Shown: positions 33,915 through 45,250 of the stretch, in pieces
How the letters are laid out: every line of letters starts with the position of its first letter
Numbering within the stretch: the first letter of the stretch is position 1
Assembly: GCA_930367215.1 (NCBI GenBank)
Contig: OV884060.1
Span: 209,563,253-209,627,252, forward strand
Source: Pollenia angustigena
Lineage: Eukaryota > Arthropoda > Insecta > Diptera > Polleniidae
Direction: 5' to 3'
Length of the DNA: 64,000 nt
Translations under genes and position numbers: made by a program
The notes under the pieces: generated by a model
The model's database searches: none
Seen by the model: the letters and a program-made list of their open reading frames with translations, nothing else
What the model was told of the DNA's origin: nothing

Positions 33915-34110
33915 TAAGCAACAGTTCTACACGTTTAACAGTTTTATTTGGTTCAATATCTTTAGTTTTTCTAAAATCTTTATGGATGAAGTTTACTGAC
34001 GATCTGGCCTAAGCAACCAGTGAAATGCGCATGGGAATAGGTTTTCCCATCAACAACAAATTTCAGTGTTTTTATCAAGAATAAAAATTAGGAACTAAGC
34101 ACGAATAACA
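33915..34110 (+). repeat. Dispersed ~200-270-bp repeat (copy 3 of 4)
   Basis: AACAGTTTTATTTGGTTCAA, CCTAAGCAACCAGTGAAATG and TTTCAGTGTTTTTATCAAG match the other three copies. Confidence 0.7.
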
Positions 34111-34127
34111 AAAGCTTTTGTATTTAT

Positions 34128-34808
34128 TATACCCACACCACAATAGTGGAGAGGGTATTATGCATTTGTGCTAATGTGTGTAACGCCTTAAAATAGTGGT
34201 CATAGACGCACCTTAAGGTATACCGATCTACTCAGAATCACTTTCTGAGTCGAACTAACGATGTCCGTCCGGCTGGCTGGCTGTCCTTGTAACCTTGTGC
34301 GCAAAGTACAGGTCGCAATTTTGGAGATAATTTGTTAAAATTTGGGTCATAGGTTCTTATTGACACAAGGACCAAGCCAATCGTAGGACCACGAGGGAAG
34401 ATAGGGGGAAATTTCTTCCTCTCAGAAACTATCAAACCGATGTCAATGGAATTTAAAACATAGATAGAACCATATCTATATGGACACAAAATGTATGCAT
34501 TTTTTAAAAATAGGACCACGAGGGGAGATAGGGGCAATTTCTGCCTCTCAAACCGATTTTAATGAAATTTAAAACAGAGATAGATCCATATCTATATGGA
34601 CACATTAGCTATACAGTTGTTCAAAAATAGGACCAAAAGGGGAGGTAGGGGGCAATTTCTGCCTCTCACAAACTTTCAAACCGTTTTTCATGGAGTTTAT
34701 AAACATAGATAAATCTATATGGAAACATAAGCATGATGTGTTTTTAAATACTGTGGTGTAGGGTATCCTATGGTCGGGCTTGACCGACTATACTTTCTTA
34801 TTTGTTTT
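34128..34808 (-). mobile_element. DINE-1-like element (reverse orientation, full-length type)
   Basis: Reverse complement of the 8994-9715 architecture: tail TATACCCACACCACAATAGT at 34128, GGCTGGCTGGCTG microsatellite near 34268, three GTGTCCATATA core units and head ending GGTCGGGCTTGACCGACTAT near 34790. Confidence 0.78.
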
Positions 34809-35290
34809 TTGTTAAAATTGGGTTGATGCATTAAAAATCAAGGGAGTTATGCCACTTTTTTAATACAAGTTGTATGGGAAGTGGGCGTAAAAGTAGGCGG
34901 ATATTTTTCAAAATTCACACAAATGATAATGAGTGTTTTAAAATGCTATGTGCCGTAGGTCAAAATTTAATTTTTACTTTGTATGGGAGGTGGGCGTAAA
35001 AGTAGGCGGATAATTTTGATTTTTCCATTTTTTCTTGATTCAAATAAAAAATGCCTATGTGCCAAGTTTCATTATCCTTCGACAACTTCTTCTATTTTTT
35101 GCCGCTCGTTCTATGAACTTCAACCAATGTGCGGCGTGGGTATACAAATTAGGACAATGTTCACATTTTCGATTATACGAACAAATTTTTCAGGAAATAG
35201 TTATGATTTTAAAAATTGCACACGGGACAGAGTAGAAAAGCGAATATATAACTGCTTTTTAAGCTTTCCGCAGTTCACAAGCATCTAAGA
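34809..35290. repeat. ~112-bp repeat pair with GTGGGCGTAAAAGTAGGCGG
   Basis: TGTATGGGAAGTGGGCGTAA at about 34870 and TGTATGGGAGGTGGGCGTAA at about 34980 are about 112 bp apart, followed by CCAAGTTTCATTATCCTTCG. Typical of fly interspersed tandem units. Ends about 55 bp before a Dgk exon. Confidence 0.5.
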
Positions 35291-35345
35291 TTTGTCTCAT
35301 TTCGAATTCGTGCAAAATAAATTAATACAAATCCCTTTAACCTAC

Positions 35346-35560
35346 CTTTGGCCTTAGTATCTCTTCATACATGGGATTATTTGTCACTTCTATGCTCCAT
35401 CTGTCCAACATAACAACATTCGAACGCTTTATTTTATCCATTAATTTGGGAATGTTTTCACCCTCATATCCTCCACCCCAGCGCAAGCAACGTGCCAAAT
35501 CATTGCCTGTACCCAGAGGTATTACACCAATTGCCGGTTGGGTGGCAAATTCTATAGAGT
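35346..35560 (-). CDS. Dgk: Dgk exon: catalytic domain core
   Basis: 215 bp between acceptor AAAACAG (35561) and donor GTAGGT, entering with two bases of the aspartate codon and leaving in phase 0. Encodes [38 protein letters not shown] and [14 protein letters not shown], the GTGNDLAR stretch being a hallmark of diacylglycerol and lipid kinases. It continues into the exon at 14521 after a 20.8-kb intron. No lesions. Enzyme role (known for the family): phosphorylates diacylglycerol to phosphatidic acid using ATP, ending DAG signalling. Confidence 0.95.
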
Positions 35561-35677
35561 CTGTTTTAAAAGAACACAAAAGATAGAGAGAGAAATGCAA
35601 AATAAACTACTTAATAAAACATATTTCAACTGGTTAAAAAAAAAAAAAAGAAAACGATTTTTAGTAGCAAAACTTAC

Positions 35678-35764
35678 CCATGGCTTCTAAAACCCAACCC
35701 ACTGTGCCATCACCACCACAACAAATAACTTTAAAGTTGGGCAAATCTTTAAATAACGTCAAAC
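35678..35764 (-). CDS. Dgk: Dgk exon: GGDG nucleotide-binding motif
   Basis: 87 bp. Encodes [20 protein letters not shown] and [12 protein letters not shown] (35706-35717) is the glycine-rich ATP-binding motif of the DAGK catalytic domain. Acceptor AAG at 35765, donor GTAAGT at 35677. The first glycine codon is split with the exon at 38529. Separated from the next exon by a 117-bp intron, the only short intron in the window. Confidence 0.95.
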
Positions 35765-36389
35765 CTTAAAAATGAGAAGATAAAAATCAAAGATACAAAT
35801 TTAAATTAAAATTCCGTATTGAGTTTTCAAAATCATTAGTAAATAAAGTTTAATAATAATATTTTCTCTAAAATTAATTTTGCCTGGCACAAACTTTTTA
35901 ATTTTTTTCTTCTTTTTTTTGAAAAATCTAATCTATTAGAATTAAACTTTTATTTAATTTAATTATCCACGACATTTGACTTTTTAATTTTGTTAAAACA
36001 AAATTTCTACTGATTTTAATTAATTTTGTATTCTTAAAGTTTCTCGTCGATTTTTTTTCCATTTTGCACTACGGGGAAACAAAATTAAAATCACTTATCC
36101 GCCATGTGTGTAAATGTTTAAATAAATTTAAAAACTTTAACACTCACACAGTTACAAAACCCACTCATACATGTTTAAATTTACAAATTAGTACTCATAG
36201 AAAACTTTTAATTAAAATATTTTTCTCTCAAAATAAACACGGATGCATGAAGGAGAGTGTGTGTGTTAAGTAGGGTGGTCCGTCCAACTAAATTTTAAAC
36301 TTGTACTAAAAAAAGTTTTAGAAATTGTGTGGAATAACAAATATTGTACTAAATTATATAATTAAGTACTAAATTTTTTTAATTTCTGC

Positions 36390-37126
36390 TAAAACTTTAA
36401 TTAATTTTCATGTTGTAAAATTCCTTTCTTCACAAAAATAATTTAATAAAAAAAATTAAATTTCATGAACTTAAGCCTAATTAAAAATATTAAAAATTTG
36501 GATTAAAAACCATAAATAGTTCAACAAAATAACCACAATACTAATTATTGTTAAAGCTAAGGCACGAGCTCTATGTGTACATTTGTCCTTCAAGTTGTGC
36601 TGAAAAAGGTCAACAGAAAAGAGAAAGACAAAGTGAAAAAACAAAAAAATGTACTTGGACTTCAAAAAAAAAAAAAAAAAAAAAATTCTTGACGAAAGTA
36701 CGAAAAAACAGAAGTAAAAGAAAAAACATGTAAAATCAATTAAAGTGGATAATCATTCAGGAAAGCAAATTTCGATCTACCAAATGTTAAAATACAATTT
36801 GGTTTAAGGATTGATGTTTGACTAGTGACGTCAGCAGTCGTCGATGGCTGCGAGTGTAAGACGGCAAATCCATCTGAGGAGATCGCGTGGTTGCGATCGA
36901 AACATGTCATGGTAACCTGCCGGCCAGGGTTCGAGCCCGAGCCACGTCAAGAATGAAAGATTATCAATAACAATTTTAATTAATTTTCATGTTGTAAAAT
37001 TCCTTTCTTCACAAAAATAATTTAATAAAAAAAAATTAAATTTCATGAACTTAAGCCTAATTAAAAATATTAAAAATTTGGATTAAAAACCATAAATAGT
37101 TTAACAAAATAACCACAATACTAATT
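36390..37126 (+). repeat. tRNA-derived SINE-like repeat, family 1, with duplicated tail
   Basis: B box GGTTCGAGCCC at 36928-36938, A-box-like GAGATCGCGTGGTTGCGATC near 36880, then GTCAAGAATGAAAGATTATC. The ~150-bp tail (TTCATGTTGTAAAATTCCTT ... ATAACCACAATACTAATTA) occurs before (36400-36545) and after (36980-37126) the body, as in the reverse copy at 28740-29395. A 22-A run is at about 36664. Confidence 0.7.
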
Positions 37127-37239
37127 AAAAAAAAATTAGTTTTGAATTGTGTAGTTAATTTGCACTGGACACCATCCTCCTTGCTTATGCTGGCGACATT
37201 GACATCGTCGGAAAGATAAAGTGAGATGTAACTAGTGGG

Positions 37240-37745
37240 CCCGTGCAATAAAGCCATAGGAAATAAAGCCATGTGACCTTTTTTCTCAATAAATTGAGAA
37301 ATAAAGCCATATGGCTGTATTACCACCATCCAACACCATAATCGCTTAGTAACCAAAGTGGAAATAACGCCGTAACAGTGTAATTGGAATGGTTACAAAT
37401 TGCCAAAAAAATGAGTTGCCATTGTCAAGTGTTGGAAAAATATAGTACAGTAGGTGGAAGGGAGTAAGGGGGGGGGGGGGGAGCGCAGGCACGCCAGAAC
37501 ATGTTTACAAACTCAAAAGCATGGCCGCCCTTCGGCCGGACGCAAGGATTTTCTCCTCTATGGTATCACAAAGACCGGCTTCGCTAACTAAAGCTTCTTT
37601 GCGTAGTCGGCCTTCGTTCGGAAACCGGTACTTGTTATACCATGAAGGAGAAAATTCTTGCGCCTGCCCAAAGGCCGGCTGTACAGAGAAGCTTTAGTAA
37701 GCGAAGCCGGTGTTTGTTGTACCATAGAGGAGAAAATCAATCCAT
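37240..37745. repeat. AAAGCC repeat plus 82-bp GC-rich array (copy 3 of 3)
   Basis: 37240-37410 matches 27950-28130. It is followed by a 13-G run and by one to two 82-bp units (GGCCGGACGCAAGGATTTTC) that invert near 37620. It closes with another AAGGCCATATGACTTTATTG, so the whole block is symmetric. Confidence 0.65.
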
Positions 37746-38528
37746 TGAGAAATAAGGCCATATGACTTTATTGCACGGCGTCGTAACTGGTGCTCTTTCC
37801 AGAATTGTGAAGGAATTGGCAAAGATGGGTGTAACTATACTTTTGCTTGCAGCTGTAGATGCAACTGCAATGGAAGGTCATCAATTGCAGCGTCGACGTA
37901 GTAGAACAGTTCTTATACCTCGCCACCGCTATCTATAGAAGGATCGTGCTGGCAAATAGATGCTACTTTAGGTTTATTAGAAAGTTAAGGAACAGAGGAC
38001 TCTAAAAAACCCTTTCCCTACAATCAATCAAAATCTTGTGCTTGTTTTCCCAAGCTTCAAAATCATAATTAAAAATTTTGCCGAATTCTAAAAATTTTTT
38101 AATAAAATTTGCAAATTTTAAAGTTTCAAATAAATTTTGTTAAAAACAATAAAAAAAAATTAAAGTTTTGCACAAAATATTTATTTTCAATGACACTTCT
38201 CCATTAGGAATTTTTATTTAATTGTTTAAAATTGAAAAAAACTTATTTTTGGACCACCCTACTATATTTTCCTTAATATACCCACAGATTGAGACAAAGT
38301 GTAAAAAAGAAAGAACAGGACGGATTTCATCCTGCTTTTGATTACAAAATATAATTTCAATTTATTTTCGTTTTTAGTTGTTTAATACCAAATTGAATAT
38401 TCAGTTCAAGTCACCTTCACGGTCACCGCCACCCGCCACCGTCACGAGTTCGAGTTGAGTGTTGTTTTCAAATAAATACGATTATAATTGCCTGTATTTT
38501 ATATTCATTAAGAAAAGACTTAACTCAC
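37746..38528. other. Intronic DNA
   Basis: An open stretch at 37790-37945 (VKELAKMGVTILLLAA, MEGHQLQRRRSRTVLIPRHR) might be a transposon-protein scrap, but I cannot assign it. The rest is AT-rich intron with CACGGTCACCGCCACCCGCC near 38418. Confidence 0.35.
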
Positions 38529-38694
38529 CTTCTTTGGGACCACCTTTGGACAAGTCGTAAACCTGACGTGGATTAAGCATGTATTGGAATTTACGCAGAA
38601 TACGGTCCCCTTGACGACCGCCACTTTTGGGATTAACAAATACCAACAGAGGACAGCTGATTTCATTTGGTGGGGTCATTTGAAAATGTGTTGC
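38529..38694 (-). CDS. Dgk: Dgk exon: start of catalytic domain
   Basis: 166 bp, acceptor CAACAG at 38695, donor GTGAGT at 38528. Encodes [20 protein letters not shown] followed by [20 protein letters not shown] and [30 protein letters not shown] is the conserved opening of the DAG kinase catalytic domain. Phase 0 in, one base out, matching its neighbours. Confidence 0.95.
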
Positions 38695-39239
38695 CTGTTG
38701 ATGATGTGATTGGGATGTAGAAGATTTCTGTTTTTAGTTTTTGCAGATTTAATTTATTTATCGTTTTTTTTTTTTTTTTTTTTTGTACATAGACAACATT
38801 TACACAAACAAGCATTCACAGAGACATAAATATAATTTGCGTTTAATGATTAAAAAGGGAATTTAAAATTTAATTTTACAAATTGCGATAGACGATGAGA
38901 ATCCGAATTATTACAAAATGATGCAGAAGTTTGTTTTTTAGGTTCGTTGGTCGAGTATTTGGTTAATTTTTTTTATTTTTGATTTTGAAAAAGGAATAAA
39001 TAAATAAACAAAAAAAGTTTTTTTTAGGTTAGCATTAATTAACAAAAGCTGGGTTAAAATATTTTTGTATTAGTGAGGTTGGGGTTTTAGTTTTTGTCAA
39101 AAGAAAAAAGTTAGTGTAAAAGAAATGTGTCAAAATTGAGCTTTTTATTTTTAGAAATTGGGGAAACTTGAAAAATTTTAATTAAATGTAATGAAACTTC
39201 TAAAAGATTATTCAAAAGTTTGAAAATAAATTTCAATAC
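38695..39239. other. Intronic DNA
   Basis: Polypyrimidine-rich T run at about 38766-38785, otherwise featureless AT-rich intron. Confidence 0.4.
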
Positions 39240-41110
39240 ACACAGAGAAAAACATATATCAATTTGTTTACCACTAACAAGATTTTTCTTGTACTAAAAT
39301 TAGAAATTAGTACTCAATTTTATAAAATGCGTTAAAAAAAATTAATTAGTAATTTGCAATAATTAGTTTATTAGTAATTTGTACTAAATTTTAAAATTTG
39401 TTCTAAAATCTTCTGCTAAATTTTAAAAATTTACTAAATTTAAAAGTTTGTACTCAATTTAAAAATTTGTACTAAAATTAAAAATTTGTACGAAATAATT
39501 TGTGCTAAATTTAAAATTTTTTAATAAATTTAAAAATTTGTACCTAATTTTGTATACTTTATACTTAATTGGAAAATTATTCTTAATTTGAAAATTTGTA
39601 CTAAAATTGATAATTTATACTAAAATTTAACATTTGTACTAAATTCGCAAATGTGTACTAAATATAAAAGTTTGTAATGAATTTGAAAATTTTTACTTAA
39701 ATTTAAAATTTGTATTTAATATAATAATCTGTGCTAAATTTGAAACTATGTACTAAATTGGAGAGCTTGTGCTTAATTTTGTAAACTTTGTACTTAATTG
39801 AAAAATTTTACTTAATTTGAAAATTAAAAATTTATACTTATTTTGCAAATGTGTTCTAAACTTAAAAATTTGTATTTAACTTGATGATTTGCACCAAAAT
39901 TTAAAATTTATACTAAAATTGAAAATTTGTACTTAATTTGCAAATGTGTACTAATTATAAAAGTTTGTAATCAATTTGAAAACTGTTACTAAAATTTAAA
40001 ATTTGTATTTCATATAATTATCTGTGCTAAATTTGAAACTTTGTACTAAATTGGAGAATTTGTACTTAATTTTGTAAATTTTGTACTTAATGAAAAATTT
40101 TTACTAAATTTGACAATTTTTACTAAAATTAAAAATTTATACTAAATTCGCAAATGTGTAATTAATTTAAAAAATTGTAATTAACTTGATAATAAGTACT
40201 AAAATTGAAAATTATTAAATTTGTACTAAATTTATTAATTATATTATTTGTACTAAATTTTGTATACTTTATACTTATTTGAAAAATTTTGCTTTAATTA
40301 AAAATTTGTACCAAAACTTAAAATTTATACTAAAATTGAAAATTTGTACTTAATTTGCAAATGTGTACTAATTATAAAAGTTTGTAATCAATTTGAAAAT
40401 TGGTACTAAAATTTAAAATTTGTATTTCATATAATTATCTGTGCTAAATTTGAAACTTTGTACTAAATTGGAGAAATTGTACTTAATTTTGTAAACTTTG
40501 TAATTAATGAAAAATTTTTTACTAAATTTGACAATTTTTACTAAAATTAAAAATTTATACTAAATTTGCAAATGTGTACTTAATTTAAAAAATTGTAATT
40601 AACTTGATAATTTGTACTAAAATTGAAAATTTATAAATTTGTACTAAATTTAATAATTTGTACTAAATTTAATAATTATATTATTTGTACTAAATTTTGT
40701 AAGCTTTGGACTTATTTGAAAAATTTTACTAAAAAATAAAAATTTGTACTAAAATTTAAAATTTATATTAAAATTTAAAATTTGTACAAAATTTGCAAAC
40801 GGAACTAAATTTCAAAGTTTTTACTCAATTTGAAAATTTGTACTAAAATTTAAAATTTGTGCGAAATTTACAATTTTGTATTACATTTAACAATTTGTGC
40901 TAAGTTTAAAAACTTGTACTAAATTGGAAAATTTGTACTTCGTTTTGTAAACTTTTTACTAATTTGAAAAATTTTTATTAATTTGGAAATTTGTACTAAA
41001 ATTGAAAATTTGTACTAAAATTGAAAATTTGTACTAAATTCAAAAATTTTTGCTAAATTAAAAAATTTTATACACAATTTTACTAAAATATATTTTTCTA
41101 AATTAAAAGT
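39240..41110. repeat. AT-rich minisatellite, ~19-20-bp units with ~417-bp higher-order copies
   Basis: Nearly 1.9 kb of degenerate units of the form AAATTTGTACTAAAATTGA. A longer composite block beginning TACTAAAATTGAAAATTTGT occurs at 39911 and again at 40328 (417 bp apart) with long runs of identity, and a more diverged version begins near 39610. It fills much of the 3.4-kb intron. Confidence 0.85.
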
Positions 41111-41604
41111 AATTTTGCTATTATATTTTGTTCTAAACTTAAATATATTTTGGTTCTAAATTTTTCGTTGTTTAAATATTTTACTAAACTAAACATTTGC
41201 ACTAAATTCAAATATATGAACTAAGATTGTTATATGTAATTGGAAGTTTTCTGTTAAATTTAAAAATTAACTCTTAATCAAATTTGTGCGTTAAATTCGA
41301 AAATTTTAGAATTCATAATTAATTTAAGGGCCAATGTTACCAAGCTCAGTTAAAGCACTGTACAACACAAAAATAAATAACGGGGTCGAATAATGGATTC
41401 TGGTAGAGGACACAAAAAAAAAAAAACTTATACGTAAAAAATCATATCGAAATTTTATATGAGGTTTCCTTTTTTGGGCCAGTTCGTTGGGCCAGTTCGT
41501 GAAGCCAGTTCGTGAAGCCAGTTCGTGAAGCATATTGCTATATAAAACTTTGTGCCACTTAACAATAAGCTTCTTGACAGTTGTAGTGATAGTTAAATAT
41601 AACT
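41111..41604. other. Intronic DNA
   Basis: Contains a small tandem of about 14-bp units (CCAGTTCGTGAAG) at 41479-41530. No gene. Confidence 0.45.
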
Positions 41605-41837
41605 GGGGTGTAATCACCGCATTTGATATCGAGTAAACTATCGTATCGAGTAGACTATCGAAGATTTCTGCATACGATGGACAGGCGTAACGAATGAAAA
41701 CTCGAAATGTAATGTCTTTGGTTACTCGATATCAATTGCTATCATTACGATACATTTCATTCGATATCGAGTGTTGGATACCAAAATAAAACATTTCGAT
41801 CAATTTTGCTCGATATCGTATGCGGTGAATAAACCCC
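41605..41837. mobile_element. TIR repeat A, copy 2 (uninterrupted)
   Basis: 233 bp with inverted ends: GGGGTGTAATCACCGCAT on the left and GGGGTTTATTCACCGCAT read inward on the right, each followed by GATATCGAG. The interior repeats GATATCGAG motifs. Its complement aligns with 632-1055. Confidence 0.75.
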
Positions 41838-42074
41838 TAAACTTTGTAAAATTGGCTGTAAATAGTATAACATACTAGTTTTCAAAATGACTTCTAAAAA
41901 ACGCTTAATTTTGACACTTATTTTTATTTTGCAACGGTACAATGTTTTTAAGCATTAAAATGTTTAAAGGCGTATTCAATAAACAAATTTCATCAATTTA
42001 TTTATTTTGTGTATTTAATGTGTGTTTTTGTATTGCTTTTTTTGCATTTAATTAAAAATTATTTGACATCTTAC
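41838..42074. other. Intronic DNA before the exon
   Basis: No feature seen. Confidence 0.4.
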
Positions 42075-42206
42075 CTTATTCGCTTGATTAACTGAACGCT
42101 GGCGATCCAATACGGCCGGACAGATGGCTGTAGGTGGCACAATTAATTCGGCAAATTCCCCCAGAGTACATTCCTTCTTCACCGATGAAGCACAACGATT
42201 GTGTAG
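42075..42206 (-). CDS. Dgk: Dgk exon: end of second C1 domain and linker
   Basis: 132 bp (44 codons), acceptor TTAATAG, donor GTAAGA, phase 0 both sides. LHNRCASSVKKEC supplies the last histidine and two cysteines of the second C1 zinc finger. LGEFAELIVPPTAICPAVLD then RQRSVNQANK form the linker to the kinase domain. No lesions. Confidence 0.93.
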
Positions 42207-43084
42207 CTATTAAAAGAAGGACGTGATAGTAATGAGATGGACGAAAAAATTAAACAAATTTTATTAAGTAAATAACTTTATAATGATAGAGAAAGCTGAA
42301 AGAATTCTATTTTTTCGTTCGTCTTTTTTTCTTCCTTCACTTTTTAATAGAAAAATAGCAGTAAAAAATTAGATGGTTTTTTAAGGATGGAGGATTATTT
42401 AATGTTTGTGTGAAAGTCAATTTTTTTTTTTGCAAAAAAGCCATTTTATTTTAATGAATGTTTTGAATTTAGCTTTGAAGTATTATTTTTTATCTGGAAT
42501 CATTTTAGGAAGCACGTGCCACGTTGATTTCTTCACAGTATATAAAAGTATTTAAGTAATTTATTTTTAAATAAAATAATTTAAATAAATGCTGTCAAGA
42601 GAAGAGGACTAGGAATTCAAACAGTTGGATGTTAAGTGTAAAGCTAAAAATTAAATTAAATAAATTGAAACAAATTTGTGTTTATTTTTTTTTTAGTTTT
42701 AGGAACAGTGGGCAACATAAAAAAATAGCGATCTTACTGACCTCAAAGCAAAAGAGTACTTAAGCTTTTGATAAAAAACGACATAATTTTTTGACAGCAA
42801 ATAAGTTATTTTGGAATTCTCATGTTTTCATCTATTTTTTAGGAGTTAGATTTTGCGTGCTTTACAATGCAAAATTAGCCTTAAAAAAACGAAAACACAT
42901 TTCAACTTTTAAACGTAGTTCCTTTTTTTGTGTACGTTACAAAACGCACGAACATCACAAAACTTTGTGAACAATTATATCGCAAAAAGTACCTGTTAAG
43001 AAATTATGGCCCTAATTGATAAACCAAAAAAAGTAAACACGGCAAATGGCGGCAGCACAAAACCAAAAAAAGCTTACATAAGGA
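42207..43084. other. Intronic DNA
   Basis: AT-rich, no recognised repeat. The 5' boundary of the Helitron-like element may lie in the last part. Confidence 0.4.
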
Positions 43085-43347
43085 TTTAAATCATACGCTG
43101 AAGTATGTATGTATGTATGTATGGATGTATGTATGTATGTATGTATGTATGTATGTATGTATGTATGTATGTATGTATGTATGTATGTATGTATGTATGT
43201 ATGTATGTATGTATGTATGTATGTATGTATGTATGTATGTATGTATGTATGTATGTATGTATGTATGTATGTATGTATGTATGTATGTATGTATGTATGT
43301 ATGTATGTATGTATGTATGTATGTATGTATGTATGTATGTATGTATG

Positions 43348-43378
<31 letters not shown>

Positions 43379-44014
43379 CGTATGGACTCCAAAACGGCTG
43401 AGCCGATTTTGATGAAATTTTCAGGGAATCTTCAGAATATTCAGGCGGGCGACACTGTAAAGTCTGATTTTCGGTCTGCGGGCAAAGGGACGTGGCAAAA
43501 TCCAATTTTCATATTGCACCACCAATGACATGTATATAATTAGGACGATTCTTTCTTTAAAATGATCGCCATGGTCCAACTTAGATTTATACGAAAAGAA
43601 CTTTTTGCCCCTCCCACTTTTTTCGAATTACCTAAAATCAGAAATCAATTTGACAAATTTTTCTTTCAAATGTTCGTATTAATCCATTTTAAGTTTTCAT
43701 CGAAAGAAAAATTTACCTCGCCTACTTTTACGCCCACTTTTTCTATTAAGCGCATAACTTGAGAACGGTTTGAGCGATTTGGACGATTTTTTCTTTAAAA
43801 TCATCGCCATGGTCCGACTTAGGTTTTTACGGAAAGAAAATTTTGCCCCGCCCACTTTAACGCCCACTTTTTTCGATTTACCTAAAATCATAAAACGGCT
43901 CCGTCGATTTGACAAATTTTTCTTTCAAATGTTCGTATCTTTTTAACGGATTTTAAAAATCGAACGCAAACATTTTTCCAAATTTGGACAGGACAACGTC
44001 TGTCGGATCAGCTA
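43085..44014 (+). mobile_element. Helitron-like non-autonomous element with ATGT microsatellite
   Basis: The 3' end GACAACGTCTGTCGGATCAG is followed by CTAG then T, the small-hairpin-plus-CTAG signature of Helitrons. Upstream are two diverged tandem units (GATCGCCATGGTCCAACTTA at about 43564 and ATCATCGCCATGGTCCGACT at about 43800, about 240 bp apart) and, at the 5' side, the ATGT tract. The 5' terminus (expected TC) was not located. No Rep/helicase. Confidence 0.6.
43103..43376 (+). repeat. (ATGT)n microsatellite, about 68 units
   Basis: About 270 bp of TATG repeats with a single G interruption near 43123. It produces long meaningless open frames in several frames (YVCM and HTYI periodic peptides). 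Confidence 0.95.
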
Positions 44015-44094
44015 GTTTTAAATAAAGATCTTGTAAAACTATGATATTATTTTAAATTTTTTTTTTAATTAAATTAATTTTACTTTAACTTGCT

Positions 44095-44343
44095 CAGTAG
44101 CCCAGGCCGGCCTCCATACAAAAACACAGCTGTGCCAATCACAGCCTAGAATGAAAGATATCTCAATGAAGTTTCTAAGCCACTGTCAAGCCATGAACTA
44201 CGAGTGCCCCGGTAGGCTAGCTGGTGGTGAGCAAGTCTATCAGCGCCGGGGTTGCGGGTACGATTTCCGCCAGAGACTCTAGTTTCCGGCAGTCAAGCCT
44301 AGAGCTTCGCGGGATAAGCTTAGGGAATTAAAAAAAAAAAAAA
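44095..44343 (+). repeat. tRNA-derived SINE-like repeat, family 2, with A tail
   Basis: A-box-like GGTAGGCTAGCTGGTGGTG near 44211, B-box-like GGGTACGATTTCC near 44258, then CGCCAGAGACTCTAGTTTCC and a 3' run of about 15 A (44329-44343). A shorter relative is at 55190-55262. Confidence 0.6.
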
Positions 44344-45019
44344 TATGCGATACGATTAGATGGACTTTAAACACTGTATTTTGGGCTCGTCAAAAATAAT
44401 TTTTTTCCTGTTTTAGAAACTTTATTGACATAAATTTCAATTTAGGCGGTCACTGGCACAACTTTTTTTTCGACCCGCACTATTTCACAGCCACACCAAA
44501 CAATAAACAACCAAAAATTCAATGTAAAAAAGCAAAACAACTTCGGTGATGCCACTTTTTTTTTTTTGGTTTCCGCGAAATTTATAATTGGAGGATTTTT
44601 TTTCTTGAGAAAATTTTTTTCCTGAGAAAAATATTGTGACCTTCAACTACACTTTTTTCTCTGCGTGCATAAAGTAACAACAACATAGGTAATACATTTG
44701 TTACTAACAGCTTTACCTTTACTAGAGCGTTTGTGTCATACCTAAGCAAAAGCCTTATCGTTGTGTCACGAACAGTAGTGTTAACTTTCTTGTTTAATAA
44801 AGCTAATTAACTTAATTGCATATTGTAAGCTATTAAACGCTCTTTTAAAATCGATTTTTAGAATTGCAAAGCGCTGACCCGCGCTATTTAAGGATGTGCC
44901 ATACAAATTGTATGCGCAAGAGAATTTTTGACAGCTAGTCAACGCTTTCCGCTCTTGTTTAGGTACGGTTGTTACTCAATCATAGAGATAGGTTTTTTTG
45001 ACAGCTTAAGGTTACTTTA
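44344..45019. other. Intronic DNA
   Basis: No gene. Contains TTTTTTCTCTGCGTGCATA near 44655, a terminus shared with blocks at 24196 and 56258, and a diverged relative of the 26934-27070 repeat at about 44890-44960. Confidence 0.4.
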
Positions 45020-45250
45020 TACCAGTGTTCGAAAATAAACACTTAATATCGTTCCTTAGTGTTCGGTTCGGTAGATTTGTGGAAAACACAAACGCTTATA
45101 GTGTTTGTGTAGGAAATCAATAAAAAATATAACGCATCCCTGTTTGTCATCTTTCGAACACAATAATAATACTGTTTTTAACAAACTCAACAAAAACCCT
45201 TTTGGCTGGTAAAAAATCGAAAACTTTTTTACAAAAACAAAATACACATA

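Noticed and set aside
37790..37945. Possible transposase or host exon (MEGHQLQRRRSRTVL frame)
   Set aside because: About 50 codons, no recognised motif, no splice sites fitting Dgk phases; left as unexplained intron.
43012..43505. Open frames of 90-140 codons on both strands
   Set aside because: They are translations of the ATGT tetranucleotide repeat (periodic YVCM or HTYI) and not proteins.
44200..44275. Functional tRNA gene
   Set aside because: B-box and A-box-like motifs are present, but no cloverleaf with paired acceptor stem could be drawn, and a relative exists at 55190; better explained as a SINE.
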